Assembly: GCF_031755915.1 (NCBI RefSeq)
Contig: NC_083389.1
Location: 1,546,001 to 1,610,000 of the forward strand
DNA from: Ziziphus jujuba
Lineage: Eukaryota > Streptophyta > Magnoliopsida > Rosales > Rhamnaceae
DNA: 64,000 nt
Direction: 5' to 3'
Positions 53,021 through 63,955 of the stretch are shown one piece after another (the first letter of the stretch is position 1; each line of letters starts with the position of its first letter). A program made the translations under genes and the position numbers. Under the pieces are notes generated by a model. That model saw nothing but the letters and a program-made list of their open reading frames with translations. It did no database searches and was not told the DNA's origin.

Positions 53021-53496
53021 GGGTACTATCCAGTCGAGTGAATTCAATAATAGACGCCTGTTGGCATTCTAGCTTTCCTTCTTCTTTCAGGGCCTATCTA
53101 AAAGAGAATCCAGTACTTATTGGTCGTGAATATCTGAATAGGACGAACCACTCTGTGGATTGCTTCAAAACAATTAGAACTAGTCAGTCAACTGGAATGT
53201 ATACTATCCATATAGGGGTCAATTGAGAATATCCGTTGACCTGAGACGAAGAGAAATGTCTATCTATTTTATTTAGTTATTCAGTTAAACCAATGATTCA
53301 TTATTATAGTAGATGGAAACAACCATTTCATCCGACATTCGTATTTTTGATTTTCCAATGGATTTATATCTTTCATTAATGGAAATTTTTTGATATAGTG
53401 AGTAATAGCTCTGGTTGTTCCCTATTCAAGAATTCTTGTTTAGGCAGTTCATACCATCCATCCCTAATGTTTTGATTTAAGATTTCAATTCCTCCA
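53021..53496 (-). pseudogene. ycf15: plastid ycf15 C-terminal part and flank (NUPT)
   Basis: The reverse strand encodes [20 protein letters not shown], then [17 protein letters not shown] (53490-53376), and further on IGPERRRKARMPTGVYY (about 53100-53045), all resembling ycf15 of plastid genomes with an inserted segment and stops. It is interrupted at 53496 by G4; the start of ycf15 is found at 61093-61150 on the far side of the element. Confidence 0.68.
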
Positions 53497-54578
53497 TGAT
53501 GCGAATTCGCCCGAGCCTGCACAACCGACAACCCACTGGGATTCCGACCCGATACGGATGAAGACCGAGCCAATCACTAGAGCTTAAGCTAAGAGGTTTA
53601 CGGATCACATTGCTTCATTTATTCAGGGCCTTATTCATTCTCAAGAGGGCTTGTCTATTCCCGGAGAACCAAGACCTATTCTAACCATACAAGTGGTGAA
53701 AGCCGGTATGGAGCTAGGTAGCGGTTTTGGTACATTTTTGGAGTTTGGGCAGCAAGAAATAGGTCATGAAAACAAGTCAAGATAGAAGAAAAACCAACTT
53801 GTACGGACAGCTTCAAAATTTGGCCGAAAATGAGTATATTTTATGCTGGCTTTACTGTATTTTGCTGAGTTGGCTTTTTCTCTTTCCTCCAAGCAAGGGA
53901 AACATGTGGGACTCCATAGTAAGATTATTTGGCATCTTAAAAAGCATATTGAAGCTGATTTGGGGCTCAAGTTGGTCAAAGATTAGTAAAAGTCAACTTA
54001 GTAAAAAGCTAGTATTTTAGTTTCTTAATTTGATTCTACTTCTTGTTTTAGGAAATTACCATTACTTTTTGGGTTTTATTTATTTATTTGCTGGAAAATA
54101 ATTTTAGGAAAGTTATTATTTCATTATTTTCATTGTAAATTAATTAATTCCTAATTCAAAATAAAGGAATTAATTAATCCAAATTATATTAGGAAAGGGT
54201 GTGAAATTAGGCAATTTCCTAATAGGATTCTGTGTTGGTTGAAATTTCCTAATCCTTTTAAGGTTTTATTTTTTTCATTCAAAGCCTATTTAAAGGCTTA
54301 TTTTTCAAGAATAATTAAGCTTGAATTATATGTAGAAAATTATTTGTGAGATTGAATTTTCTTTGTTCTTTTGAACACCCAAAACACCATTAGTGAATGA
54401 GTGTTTTAGTTTGACTTATCAATAGGCCTTCCATCACCTATTGTGGCGTCTTCATTATATACCAAGGTTTCTAATCACAGGTTGGTTAGGGGTCAAGGTG
54501 ACCATTAGAACTTGAACATAATTAGATCCGGGTTAATATAATACGGGTTCAGGAGCGGGTCGTCCTAGGTTCATATCA
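53497..54578 (+). repeat. 5' LTR of G4
   Basis: A 1082-bp LTR starting TGATGCGAATTCGCCC and ending CATATCA. Compared with the 3' LTR it has several small deletions and many substitutions, so G4 is clearly older than G3. Confidence 0.92.
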
Positions 54579-54580
54579 TT

Positions 54581-54593
54581 CGGTATCAGAGCC
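54581..54593 (+). other. G4 primer-binding site
   Basis: CGGTATCAGAGCC, one mismatch from the initiator tRNA-Met complement, two bases after the LTR. Confidence 0.88.
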
Positions 54594-55351
54594 AAATTTT
54601 GTTTATGTTTGATCTATCTTTAGTTGCTTTATTTGTTTTTCTTTTATTCTACAATTTTAGAATTAGGTTAAGGTTGCATCCATCCCATACACGCTCTGCA
54701 CCTTAATAAAAAAAATAAAAAAAAATTTGGTTTGTTGGAGTTTGATTTGTTTGCTGGAAATTTGTTGGAGCTGCTGGTTTGTCGATAAGTTGCTGGAGAA
54801 TTATTTTTGCTGCTGGATATTTGGAATTTTGGGTGCTTAAATTATTGGATTAAAATTAGTTAAAGGATTTGATACAAAACTTGAATTACAAGAACAAAAA
54901 CCAACATTATTCTACATTTTTCTTCGATTTGATTCTTGTTTGAGTTTGAAAATTCTTTTCCTAAATTTTATTCTTGAATCCTTAATCTCTTACCATCTAG
55001 TCTAGTTCTTAAAAATTCTAAAGTTTTCTCATTAATTTGCTTTATTTTCCCTAGAAAAGCTGAAAACTAGATTTTGTTGATTTCTTTGGGTATTGCCTAC
55101 TTTTTGCTACTGTTTTGTTGATAAGTTTAATTAAGACATACTTGTGATCTAATTGCTGTTTTGTGGGTGTTTTAATTAGAACTTTGAGATAATTCATTGA
55201 GAGAAAAAAAACAAGAAAGTGTGAGCACAAAAGAGGGTTAAAAGCCGAAATTAGTGTGCAAACACGAGTGTCGAGTTCTTTATTGAGTGAAACATGTGAG
55301 GGAGTGAAATTTGGTGAGGTCTTATTTTCTTTTTGCATTATTTATACTAAC
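54594..55351 (+). other. G4 5' leader
   Basis: A 0.76-kb leader, shorter than in G2 and G3 because the long A-run segments are missing. No coding signal. Confidence 0.75.
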
Positions 55352-57094
55352 ATGGCAAATTCAAGGGTGAGAAGAGGAGATCCATCTTTAAGAATTAATG
55401 AAAAAGAGTTCGTAGGATTCCATGGCGGTTCCTGAGCTTCGGGGAGTGGTGAGCAAACGGATATGAAGGCTGTCTTGGAGCAACTACAGCGGATGAATAT
55501 TCAATTTGACCAATTAAATCAAAGGCTGGACAGGTTAGAAACATCCCAAGGAGTGCCAAATATATGGTTAGATGCTCATTAAGGACAATGTCAAGGTCGA
55601 GGAGGCTGAGGGTGACCAAGAGAGGAATTCGGGGGAAGTAACTATGGAGATGACTTGGAAGAGGGGTTTGATGAAATTTTTTAACCTCAAGAAAGGCCAA
55701 TCTGTGGGAGACCAGCAAGGAATGAAGATGATGATCTTGGGAATATCAAGGTAAACGTTCCACCTTTCACGGGAAAAAGTGATCCGGAAGCATATTTGGA
55801 ATGGGAGGAGAAAATGGAGATGATTTTCGATTGTCATAACTATTCGGAAGCTAAGAAGGTGAAATTGGCAGCAATCGAATTTGGCCATTATGCACTCCAA
55901 TGGTGGACCAATGGGCAAAATACCCGAAGGAGAGTTGGTGACGACTTGATCACTACATGGTGCCAAATGAAAGGAGCCATGAGGAAGCGGTTCGTACCAT
56001 CCCATTATAATAGGTTGCTGCATCAAAGGCTTCAATCCCTATCTCAAGGAAGTAAGTCCGTGGAGGATTATTACAAGGAGATGGAGATGCTTATGATGAG
56101 ATTAAACATGAATGAGGACAGAGAAGCAACCATGGCAAGATTCCTTTGTGGTTTGAATTCTGAGATAGCCAACCAACTAGAATTGCAACAATATGTGGAA
56201 TTAGAGGAGATGTTGTATGTGGCTATTAAATTGGAGCATCAATTCAAGAGGAGGGGTGTAGGCTCACGGTTTGGAGGAGTTTCCAGAAGCGGGAGATCAA
56301 TTCCAAGTGGCTGGAGAAACAACCCACCCTATGAAAGCAAGCTAAAGTCGAAAGTTGGAGAAGAAAGTTCAAATCGGCCAAAGAGAAAGACTAGAACCGA
56401 ATCTATCCAAGCGGACAAAAGTGAAGGTAATGGCATTGTGTGTTTTAAGGGCCAGGGACAAGGACACATTGCTAGCCAATGCCCAAAGAGGAGGATTATG
56501 GCATTGAAAGGTAATGGCGAACTAGAATCCGAAAGTGAAGAAAGTGATGGTGAAACTGAAATTGAAGATGGAGAAGTCGGAGATGATGAGCATGAGGTAC
56601 CCAAGACACTCCGACCTTCAAGGGATGACTTGAGCTTGCTTTCTAGGAGAGTGCTGGCTGCATGCAAAGATGAGGATGAAATTCAAAGAGAGAACATCTT
56701 CCACACCCGATGTGAGATTCAAGGTAAGATTTGTAGCATGATTATTGATAGTGGGAGTTATACTAACGTAATTAGTAACATTGTAGTTGATAAATTAGGC
56801 TTAAAAACTATTAAACATCCAGAACCATATAGAGTAGGATGGCTAAATGATAGTGGTGAGATGAAAGTAAATAAACAAGCCAAAGTAAAATTCAGCATTG
56901 ATAAATATGTGGATGTGGTTTTGTGTGATGTTGTGCCTATGCATGCGGGACATATTTTACTTGGTAGGCCTTTGCAATTTGATAGAGATGCTATTCATTA
57001 TGGTAGAGAGAATAGTATTCTTTTTAGATTTAAAGGTAAAAAGGTCAAGCTGGAAGCATTAACTCCTAAAGAGGTGTACAAAGATCAAATATAA
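55352..57094 (+). pseudogene. G4 gag and protease
   Basis: The start at 55352 gives [20 protein letters not shown], with stops and frame changes up to 55795. From 55796 a 432-codon frame is open: [40 protein letters not shown], a zinc knuckle in which the first conserved C-x2-C is damaged (CFKGQGQGHIASQC, second C replaced by G), and protease with MIIDSGSYTNVIS and HILLGRPLQFD. It ends at TAA after VYKDQI (57095). Gag and protease are in one frame here, as in G3. Confidence 0.88.
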
Positions 57095-57218
57095 ATACAA
57101 CAAAGGAGGGTGGCCGAACAACTCAACGAGAGAACTAGTATGGCCCCCACGACAACAACACCCATCCAAGGAGTCCAACCCGTGCAAGACCAACCAGGTA
57201 AGTGTTCTAAAACTCAAC

Positions 57219-58780
57219 TTGAGTGGAAAAACCAAGAGTGGCCGAAATTGGAGTGAAAAAAATGAGAAATCCGAGAGTGAGGAAGGTAGTATGGTGGCTG
57301 AGAGAGAGAAAGCAAAAGAAAGAAAAGAAAGAAAGAATAAAAAATTTTATTTGAGTTTTGGAGATGTAAATAAAGCTATCTTCAGTAAAAAACCATTGCT
57401 GGTCATGATTTATAAAGATAATTATTTTAATGATCAAGCTAACCTTGAAGAATTTGAATTGCCAAGTTCAATTCTTTCTCTTTTGCAAGATTTTGAAGAT
57501 GTCTTTCCGGATGAAATTCCAAAGGGATTACCACCAATTAGAGGGATTGAGCATTAAATTGACTTTGTTCCAGGAGTTTCCATACCAAATAGACCAGCAT
57601 ATAGAAGCAATCTCGAAGAAACAAAGGAGTTACATAAACAGGTAAGTGAGTTACTTGATAAAGGCTATATTCATGAGAGTATGAGTCCATATGCTGTTCC
57701 TGTTTTATTAGTGCCTAAAAAAGATGGTTCTTGGAGAATGTGTGTTGATTGTAGGGCTATAAATAATATAGACATCCAATTCCTATATTAGATGATATGC
57801 TTGATGAATTGCATGGTGCTTGCATGTTCACTAAAATTGATCTTAGGAGTGGATACCATCAAATTAGAATGAAAGAAGGTGATGAATGGTTAACCGCATT
57901 TAAAACTAAATATGGGCTGTATGAATGGTTAGTCATGCCTTTTAGTTTAACTAATGCACCTAGTACTTTTATGAGGCTTATGAATCATGTTATGCATCCA
58001 TTTATTGGTAAATTTGTGGTTGTGTATTTTGATGACATTTCAGTATATAGCCGAAACTTGGATGAGTATGTAGACCATCTTAGGCAAGTTTTAAATACCC
58101 TTAGGAAAGAAAGGTTGTTTACTAACATGAAAAAGTGTGATTTTTACAAAGATGAGCTTGTTTTCCTAGGATTTGTAGTAAGTGCTGCAGGAATCAAAGT
58201 TGACCAATCTAAAGTCCAAGCAATCAAGGAATGGCCGACACCCACTTCTATCACTCAAGTTAGGAGCTTTCATGGTTTGGAAAGCTTTTATTGAAGATTT
58301 GTCAAGGAATTTAGCACCATCGCAGCACCTTTGAACGAAGTTGGAAAGAAGAATGTTGGTTTTAAATGGGCGGAAGTACAAGAAAACTCTTTTAATTTAT
58401 TCAACGAAAATTATGTAATGCACCTTTATTAGTTTTGCCAAATTTTTCCAGGACTTTTGAAATTGAATGTGATGCTTCGAGTGTAGGTATTGGGGTTGTA
58501 TTAATGCAAGAAGGAAGGCCCATAGCTTACTTTAGTGAGAAATTAAATGGAGTGGAGCTGCACTAAACTACCCGACATATGACAAGAAGATGTATGCTTT
58601 GGTGAGGGCTTTGGAAACGTGGCAACATTATCTCATGCCAAAAGATTTTGTGAATCTTATGGATCACGAATCTCTGAAGCACACTAGAGGCCAAGGAAAG
58701 CTCAAACTAAGGCAGGCCAAGGGGATTGAATTTATTGAGACCTTTCCATATGTGATTCGCTACAAAAAAGGTTAGGAAAA
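57219..58780 (+). pseudogene. G4 reverse transcriptase and RNase H, broken
   Basis: Frames 57219-57557 (linker with [11 protein letters not shown] and ELPSSILSLLQDFEDVFPDE), then a stop, 57797-58294 with [31 protein letters not shown] and [11 protein letters not shown] (catalytic DD intact), and 58590-58775 ([14 protein letters not shown]). RNase [14 protein letters not shown] lies between with frameshifts near 58290 and 58400-58550. Not functional. Confidence 0.87.
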
Positions 58781-58781
58781 T

Positions 58782-59758
58782 GTGGTTGCCGATGCATTAT
58801 CCCAAAGGTATGTTCTCTTTTCTGCCTTAAATGCTAGATTGCTTGGTTTTGAACAATTAAAGGAACTTTATGAGCATGATAGTGACTTTGGAGAATTATT
58901 TAGGACCTGTTTGAAACATGGATTTAATAAATTTTACATATTTGAGGGGTATTTGTTCAAGGAAAACAAACTTTGTGTGCCTAATTGTAGCGTTAGGGAG
59001 TTACTAGTTCAGGAAAGTCATGGTGGTGGTTTAACGGGTCATTTTGGAGTTTCTAAAACTTTATCCTTGCTGCAAGAATATTTTTTATTGGCCTAACATG
59101 AGGAGTGATGTAGAGAAAATATGTGAAAGATGCTTGAAGTGCTGAAAAGGCAAATCTAGGTTGATGTCGCATGGTCTTTACAAGCCTTTGCCAATTCCTT
59201 CTTGGTTTGCCTAGGTCAAAGACAGGTAAGGATTCAATATTTGTTGTTGTGGATAGATTTTCTAAGATGGCACATTTTATTGCATGTAATAAAACTACTG
59301 ATGCATCTAATGTTGCTAATTTATTTTCAAAGAAATTGTGAGGTTACATGGAATGCCTAGGACTATTGTTTTGGATAAAGATGCTAAGGTCTTAAGTTAT
59401 TTTTGGAAAACTTTATGGGCTAAGTTAGGTATCAAGCTTTTATTTTCAACTACTTGTCATCCATAAACTGATGGACAAACCAAAGTAGTGAATAGAACTT
59501 TGTCTGCATTGTTAAGAGCATTAATTAGTAGAAATTTGAGAACGTGGGAGGATTGTTTGCCATATGTTGAATTTGCTTATAATAGGTCTTTACATTCAGC
59601 AACTAAATATACACCTTTTGAAATTGTTTATGAGTTTAATCCTTTGACTCCATTAGATTTAACACATTTACCTTTAAGTGAACGTGCTAATCTAGATAGA
59701 AAACAAAAGGCTGATTTTGTAAAGCAGATTCATGAAAAGACTTGAGGAAGGAGAGGTT
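58782..59758 (+). pseudogene. G4 integrase pieces
   Basis: 58782-59096 covers the N-terminal region with [22 protein letters not shown] zinc-domain sequence. The following CERCLKC is damaged (CERCLKC then TGA). The first catalytic region is partly deleted near 59200, SDRDAKF has become LDKDAKV, and [17 protein letters not shown] (E replaced by K) is followed by the open stretch 59488-59745. Two of three catalytic residues are therefore lost or altered. Confidence 0.83.
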
Positions 59759-59958
59759 CCCGAACAGCGGAAATCCAAATTGATGCCGAGAGGCGATGGA
59801 CCTTTTCAAGTTTTTTAGCGGATAAATGACAATGCTTACAAGCTTGATTTACCGGGTGAGTATAATGTTAGTGCTACATCCAATGTTGCTGATTTGTCTC
59901 CTTTTTTGGTAGGTGATGACTTTGATTGGAGGGCAAATCCTTTTCAAGAGGAGGGGAA

Positions 59959-61087
59959 TGATGCGAATCCGCCCGAGCTTGCACAACCGACAACCCGCTG
60001 GGGTACCAACCCGATATGGATGAAGACGGGGCCAATCATTAGAGCTCAAGCTAAGAGGTTTAGGGATCACCTTTCTGCAGTTATCAAGGGCATTATTCAT
60101 TCTCAATAGGGCTTGTCTATTCCCGAAGAACCAAGACCTATTATGAGCATACAAGTGGTGGAAGCCGGTACAGACCCGAGTAGCAGTTTTAGTACATTTT
60201 TGGAGTCTGGGCAGCAAGAAATGGTTCCAACTCTTTATGGATTCAATAAATATCACTAAGAGGTCATGAAAATAAGTCAAGGCAGAAGAAAAACCAACTT
60301 GTACGGAATTATACGGACAGCTTCAAAATCTGGACAAAAATTACTGTATTTGTGCTTGCTTTACTGTATTTTGCTGAGTTGGTTTTTCTCTTTTCTCCAA
60401 GGAAGGGAAATGTGTGGGACTCCATAATAAGCTTATTTGGAATCTTAAAAAGCATATTGAAGCTGATTTGGAGCTCAAGTTTGTCAAAGATTAGTCAAAT
60501 CAACTTAGTAAAAAAGCTAGTATTTTAGTTTCTTAATTTGATTCTACTTTTTGTTTTAGGAAATTACCATTACTTTTTGGGTTTTATTTATTTATTTTCT
60601 GGAAAAATAAGTTTAGGAAAGTTATTATTTCATTATTTTCATTGTAAATTAATTAATTCCTAACTCAAAATAAAGGAATTAATTAATCCAAATTAGATTA
60701 GGAAAGAGTGTGAAATTAGGCAATTTCGTAATAGGATTCTATGTTGGTTGAAATTTCCTAATCCTTTTAGGGTTTTATTTTGTTTATTGAAAGCCTATTT
60801 AAAGGCTTTTTTTTCAATAAGAATTAAGCTTGAATTATATATAGAAAATTATTTGTGAGATTGAATTCTCTTTGTTCTTTTGAACACCTAAAACACCATT
60901 AGTGAATGAGTGTTTTAGTTTGACTTATCGATAGGCCTTCCATCACCTATTGTGGCGTCTTCATTATATACAAAGGTTTCTAATCATAGGTTGGTTAGGG
61001 GTCAAGGTGACCATTATAACTTGAACATAATTAGATCCGGGCTAATATAATACGGGTTTAGGAGCGGGTCGTCCTAGGTTCGTATCA
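59959..61087 (+). repeat. 3' LTR of G4
   Basis: A 1129-bp LTR directly after the polypurine tract, ending CGTATCA. The frame 59894-60109 crosses from the integrase tail into the LTR (RWGTNPIWMKTGPIIRAQ), as in the other copies. Confidence 0.92.
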
Positions 61088-61092
61088 CTCCA

Positions 61093-61663
61093 TGTTTCAG
61101 CAGTAGTATATTGTTCCATGGAGCTGAGGTCCAAAATATGGAAGAAATGGGTGTTTCCACGACTCTACCACCTGGTCAATTCTGTTCCACTTGATCCCTA
61201 TTTCATGGCCACATATCTTTCTGGCTAAGGAATGGAAAACCTTGCTCTTGTTACATGAGCCCAATTTTCATTTCATCCTGAAAAAACCATCTTTTTCTCA
61301 ACAATGTCTTTGTCATTTGATCCAATAGCATTCCATTAGATACGAACAGCTTTGATAAATACTGATAACTCTCGAATGGAGTATTAGAACGGAAAAATCT
61401 ATTAGATAATGAACTATTGGTTCTAAGCCATCTCTGGCAATGAATCAACAATTCAAAGTACTATTCTTGATAAGCCAGCGTTTATATATAGATGTAGGAA
61501 GATCTATTTGGGAAGTAAAAAGCACCTTTTACATTTCTTCATCTGTAAAGAATTCTCGATGTGAAAACACAAAGACAACGGGCTGATCTTTGAATAGGAA
61601 ATAAGTGGATCTACAGGGTCCCAAATGAATTGGCTTATTCGAAAAAGCCTTGTTCTTTGGAAG
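61093..61663 (-). pseudogene. ycf2: plastid ycf15 start and ycf2 C-terminal end (NUPT)
   Basis: 61093-61150 encodes on the reverse strand SSIFWTSAPWNNILLLKHG, the start of ycf15, continuing the part at 53496. From about 61190 the reverse strand is the end of Ycf2: [40 protein letters not shown] and [12 protein letters not shown] in separate frames. The segment aligns with 14283-14885 and is cut at 61663 by another G LTR. Confidence 0.85.
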
Positions 61664-62779
61664 TGATGTGATTCCGCCCGAGGCCGCTCAACCGATAACC
61701 CGCTGGGGTGCTGACTCGACACGGATAAAGACTAGGCCAATCACAAGAGCTCAAATTAAGAGATTTAAGGACAACCTGGGAGTATTTACACAGGGGGTAA
61801 TCAATCTCAACAGAGCTTGACCATACTTGAAGATACAAAGCCTATTCTAAGCATCCAAGTGGTGGAAGCCGATACAGACCCGGGTGACGGTTTTGGTACA
61901 TTTTTGGAGTCCGGGAAGCATGAAATGGTTCCAATGCTTTATGGGTTCAATACATATGCCTAAGAGGTCATGGAATCAAGTTAAAGCAGCCTCAAATGCA
62001 ATCAAAAAGGGCTTGTACGGACAGCATCAACAATTTGGCCGAATTTGCTGTATTGCTTGCTGGCTTTACTGTATTTTACTGTATTAGCCTTTTCTTATTT
62101 TTCCAAGCATGGGTAACGTGTGGGACTTCATATTCAGCTTATTTGGCATCCTAAAAAGAACCTAGAAGCTGATTTGAAGCTCAACGAGGTCAAAGATTGA
62201 TCAAAGTCAACTTGATCAAAAGGCTAGCATTTTTAGTTTCCTAATTTGTTTTTACTTTTTTTTTTAGGAAACTACCATTACTTTTTTGGCTTTTATTTAG
62301 TTATTTTCTGGAAAAATAACTTTAGGAAGGTTTTTATTTTATTCTTTCCATTGTAAATTAATTAATTCCTAATTTAATATAAAGGAATTAATTAATCAAA
62401 CTTAGATTAGGAAAGGAAGTATAGTTTCGGCCAACTAGGTTTCTTTATGTGTGTGGCCGGTTTTACCTAGGGTTTTTAGGGTTTATTTTGTTTCTTTCAA
62501 AGCCTATTTAAAGGCTTATTTTTCCATAAGAATACAACTTTGATTTGATTAAGAAAATACTTGTGAGATTAATTATCTCTTTGTTCTTTGAGAACACCTA
62601 AAACACCATTAGAGAATTGGTTGTTTTAGCTTGACTTATCAATAGATTTTCCATCCCCTATTGTGGCGTCTACATTATACCAAGGTTTCTAACCACAGGT
62701 TGGTTAGGGGTTGAGGTCCATTCCACTAGAACTTGAACTTAATTGAGATCCGGGCTAATATAATACGGGTTTAGGAGCA
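61664..62779 (+). repeat. gypsy G-family 5' LTR (copy G6)
   Basis: A forward LTR starting TGATGTGATTCCGCCCGAG and ending about 62779. It is closest by eye to the G3 LTR: the internal frame 61884-62087 encodes [20 protein letters not shown], almost the same tail as in G3. The LTR end and the first bases of the primer site have been lost by a short deletion (GGTTAGTATCAGAGC instead of GGTTCGTATCATTTGGTATCAGAGC). Confidence 0.9.
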
Positions 62780-62875
62780 GGTCGTCCTAGGTTAGTATCA
62801 GAGCTAAATTTTGTTCAGGTTTGATCTATCTTTATTTGGTTTATTTGTTTTTGTGTTATTCTGCAATTTTAGAAT
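62780..62875 (+). other. start of G6 leader, truncated
   Basis: GTATCAGAGCTAAATTTTGT and the following 80 bases match the leader next to the primer site in G4 and G3. Then it stops, at ATTATATGGATAAAGG, and inverted ndhB sequence begins. Confidence 0.8.
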
Positions 62876-63262
62876 TATATGGATAAAGGAATACATAAAG
62901 TTGAACATAGAAAAATAAGAAATTGAAAGATTTCATTAAAATTGTTCGTTTGGAAATTTCCCAAAAAGCTAATCATATGTTCTTCTCTCCATCGGAACAC
63001 TAAGGAGCATAATAGGTTCTTCTCTCCATCGGAACAATAGGGCCGTTATGCTCATTACTAAACTTGTTGAAGAGATGAAATATTACCAAGGTATATCTTT
63101 TTTATCAGAGGTTGAATCGACCATCCGAAGAAGAATTAGGCTAAAAATTGGGATACATTATGGGAAAATAAAACTTCCATCAAAGAGAAGTAAATGAACG
63201 GCTTTCATAAAAATTCTCGTAGAATCAAGAATGAAGTTTTCATTATGAACATGCCAGATCAT
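62876..63262 (-). pseudogene. ndhB: inverted plastid ndhB exon 1 fragment (NUPT)
   Basis: The reverse strand starts at 63262 with [20 protein letters not shown] and follows NdhB exon 1, with stops (FP then TAA, IPW then TAA) and [21 protein letters not shown] tandem duplication then repeats GTTCTTCTCTCCATCGGAACA (forward copies 62979-62999 and 63016-63036). It ends near TLCIP at 62876. It is an inverted relative of 3383-3587 plus 11696 onward, without the G2 insertion. Confidence 0.87.
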
Positions 63263-63540
63263 GAATTAGTAACTCCATCCAATCTCCATAAAATCCCAAT
63301 TGTTTCAAACTTTTTGGAATGGAATTTTTACTTAATCCCCATGAACAGGATCAAGCCTTATTCCATGGTATTTACATGAGATTCCTCTTTCTTATTCTTA
63401 AACAAGTCCCTAAAAGGGCTTAGTTGATCCACGATTTATGTTTCATCTTTCTTTTCCTTTTCGTTTGTTTCGAGAAATATATCGATCAATTCTGATTCTT
63501 TATTTTTCTATTGATTCTTTTCCGATCGAGATGTATGGAT
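63263..63540 (-). other. inverted plastid rps7-ndhB spacer (NUPT)
   Basis: Reverse complement of about 3080-3382, with substitutions. No gene. The rps7 coding part is not present; the segment joins rpoC2 sequence near 63540. Confidence 0.78.
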
Positions 63541-63955
63541 CCATGCAAAGGTCATTATATGGATTGCATTAAAGGGTTAGTCATCCTAAAATTAGGATTC
63601 ATTTCTTGTTACAAATAGTCACTTATGGCATACTATATCTCAATAGATTGTCGTAATTTTTCTAACGTGTGTACATTCCCATAATGATGGTGTTTTTTCA
63701 AAATAAAACCTTGTTGTTTAGCATCTTGGACTAGCCATCCCTTAGAAGGTATTGTTAAAAGATCATGAATTCCTAACGAAATGATGTAGCAGTGGTTTGT
63801 CGGAATCCCCAAGTCTTTACTTGATCTAGGATATGTGATGTATATGCCATTCCGAAGTGGTCTATTAATCTACTAATTAGCCATTTAATGGCAGTTCCAT
63901 CTATCACTTTATTGTGAAAGGCTAGATTAGCCCGTTCTGCTATAAGTACCTCCAT
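63541..63955 (-). pseudogene. rpoC2: plastid rpoC2 5' fragment (NUPT)
   Basis: The reverse strand starts at 63955: [58 protein letters not shown], the N-terminus of the beta'' subunit of the plastid-encoded RNA polymerase. After a shift at 63773 it goes on as [20 protein letters not shown] and [20 protein letters not shown] in broken frames to about 63545. Only about 10 percent of the gene is here. In plastids rpoC2 lies in the large single-copy region, far from ndhB, so the junction near 63540 is a rearrangement. Confidence 0.88.

Larger units (their letters stand above)
53497..61087 (+). mobile_element. Ty3/gypsy element G4 (full length, decayed)
   Basis: A 7.6-kb forward-strand element with 5-bp duplications CTCCA (53492-53496 and 61088-61092). 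5' LTR 53497-54578, primer site 54581-54593 (CGGTATCAGAGCC), leader to 55351, gag-protease, RT, RNase H, integrase pieces, polypurine tract (59946-59958, AAGAGGAGGGGAA) and 3' LTR 59959-61087. The coding region has many stops and frameshifts, and integrase has lost pieces, so this is the most decayed complete copy. It lies within ycf15. Confidence 0.93.
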
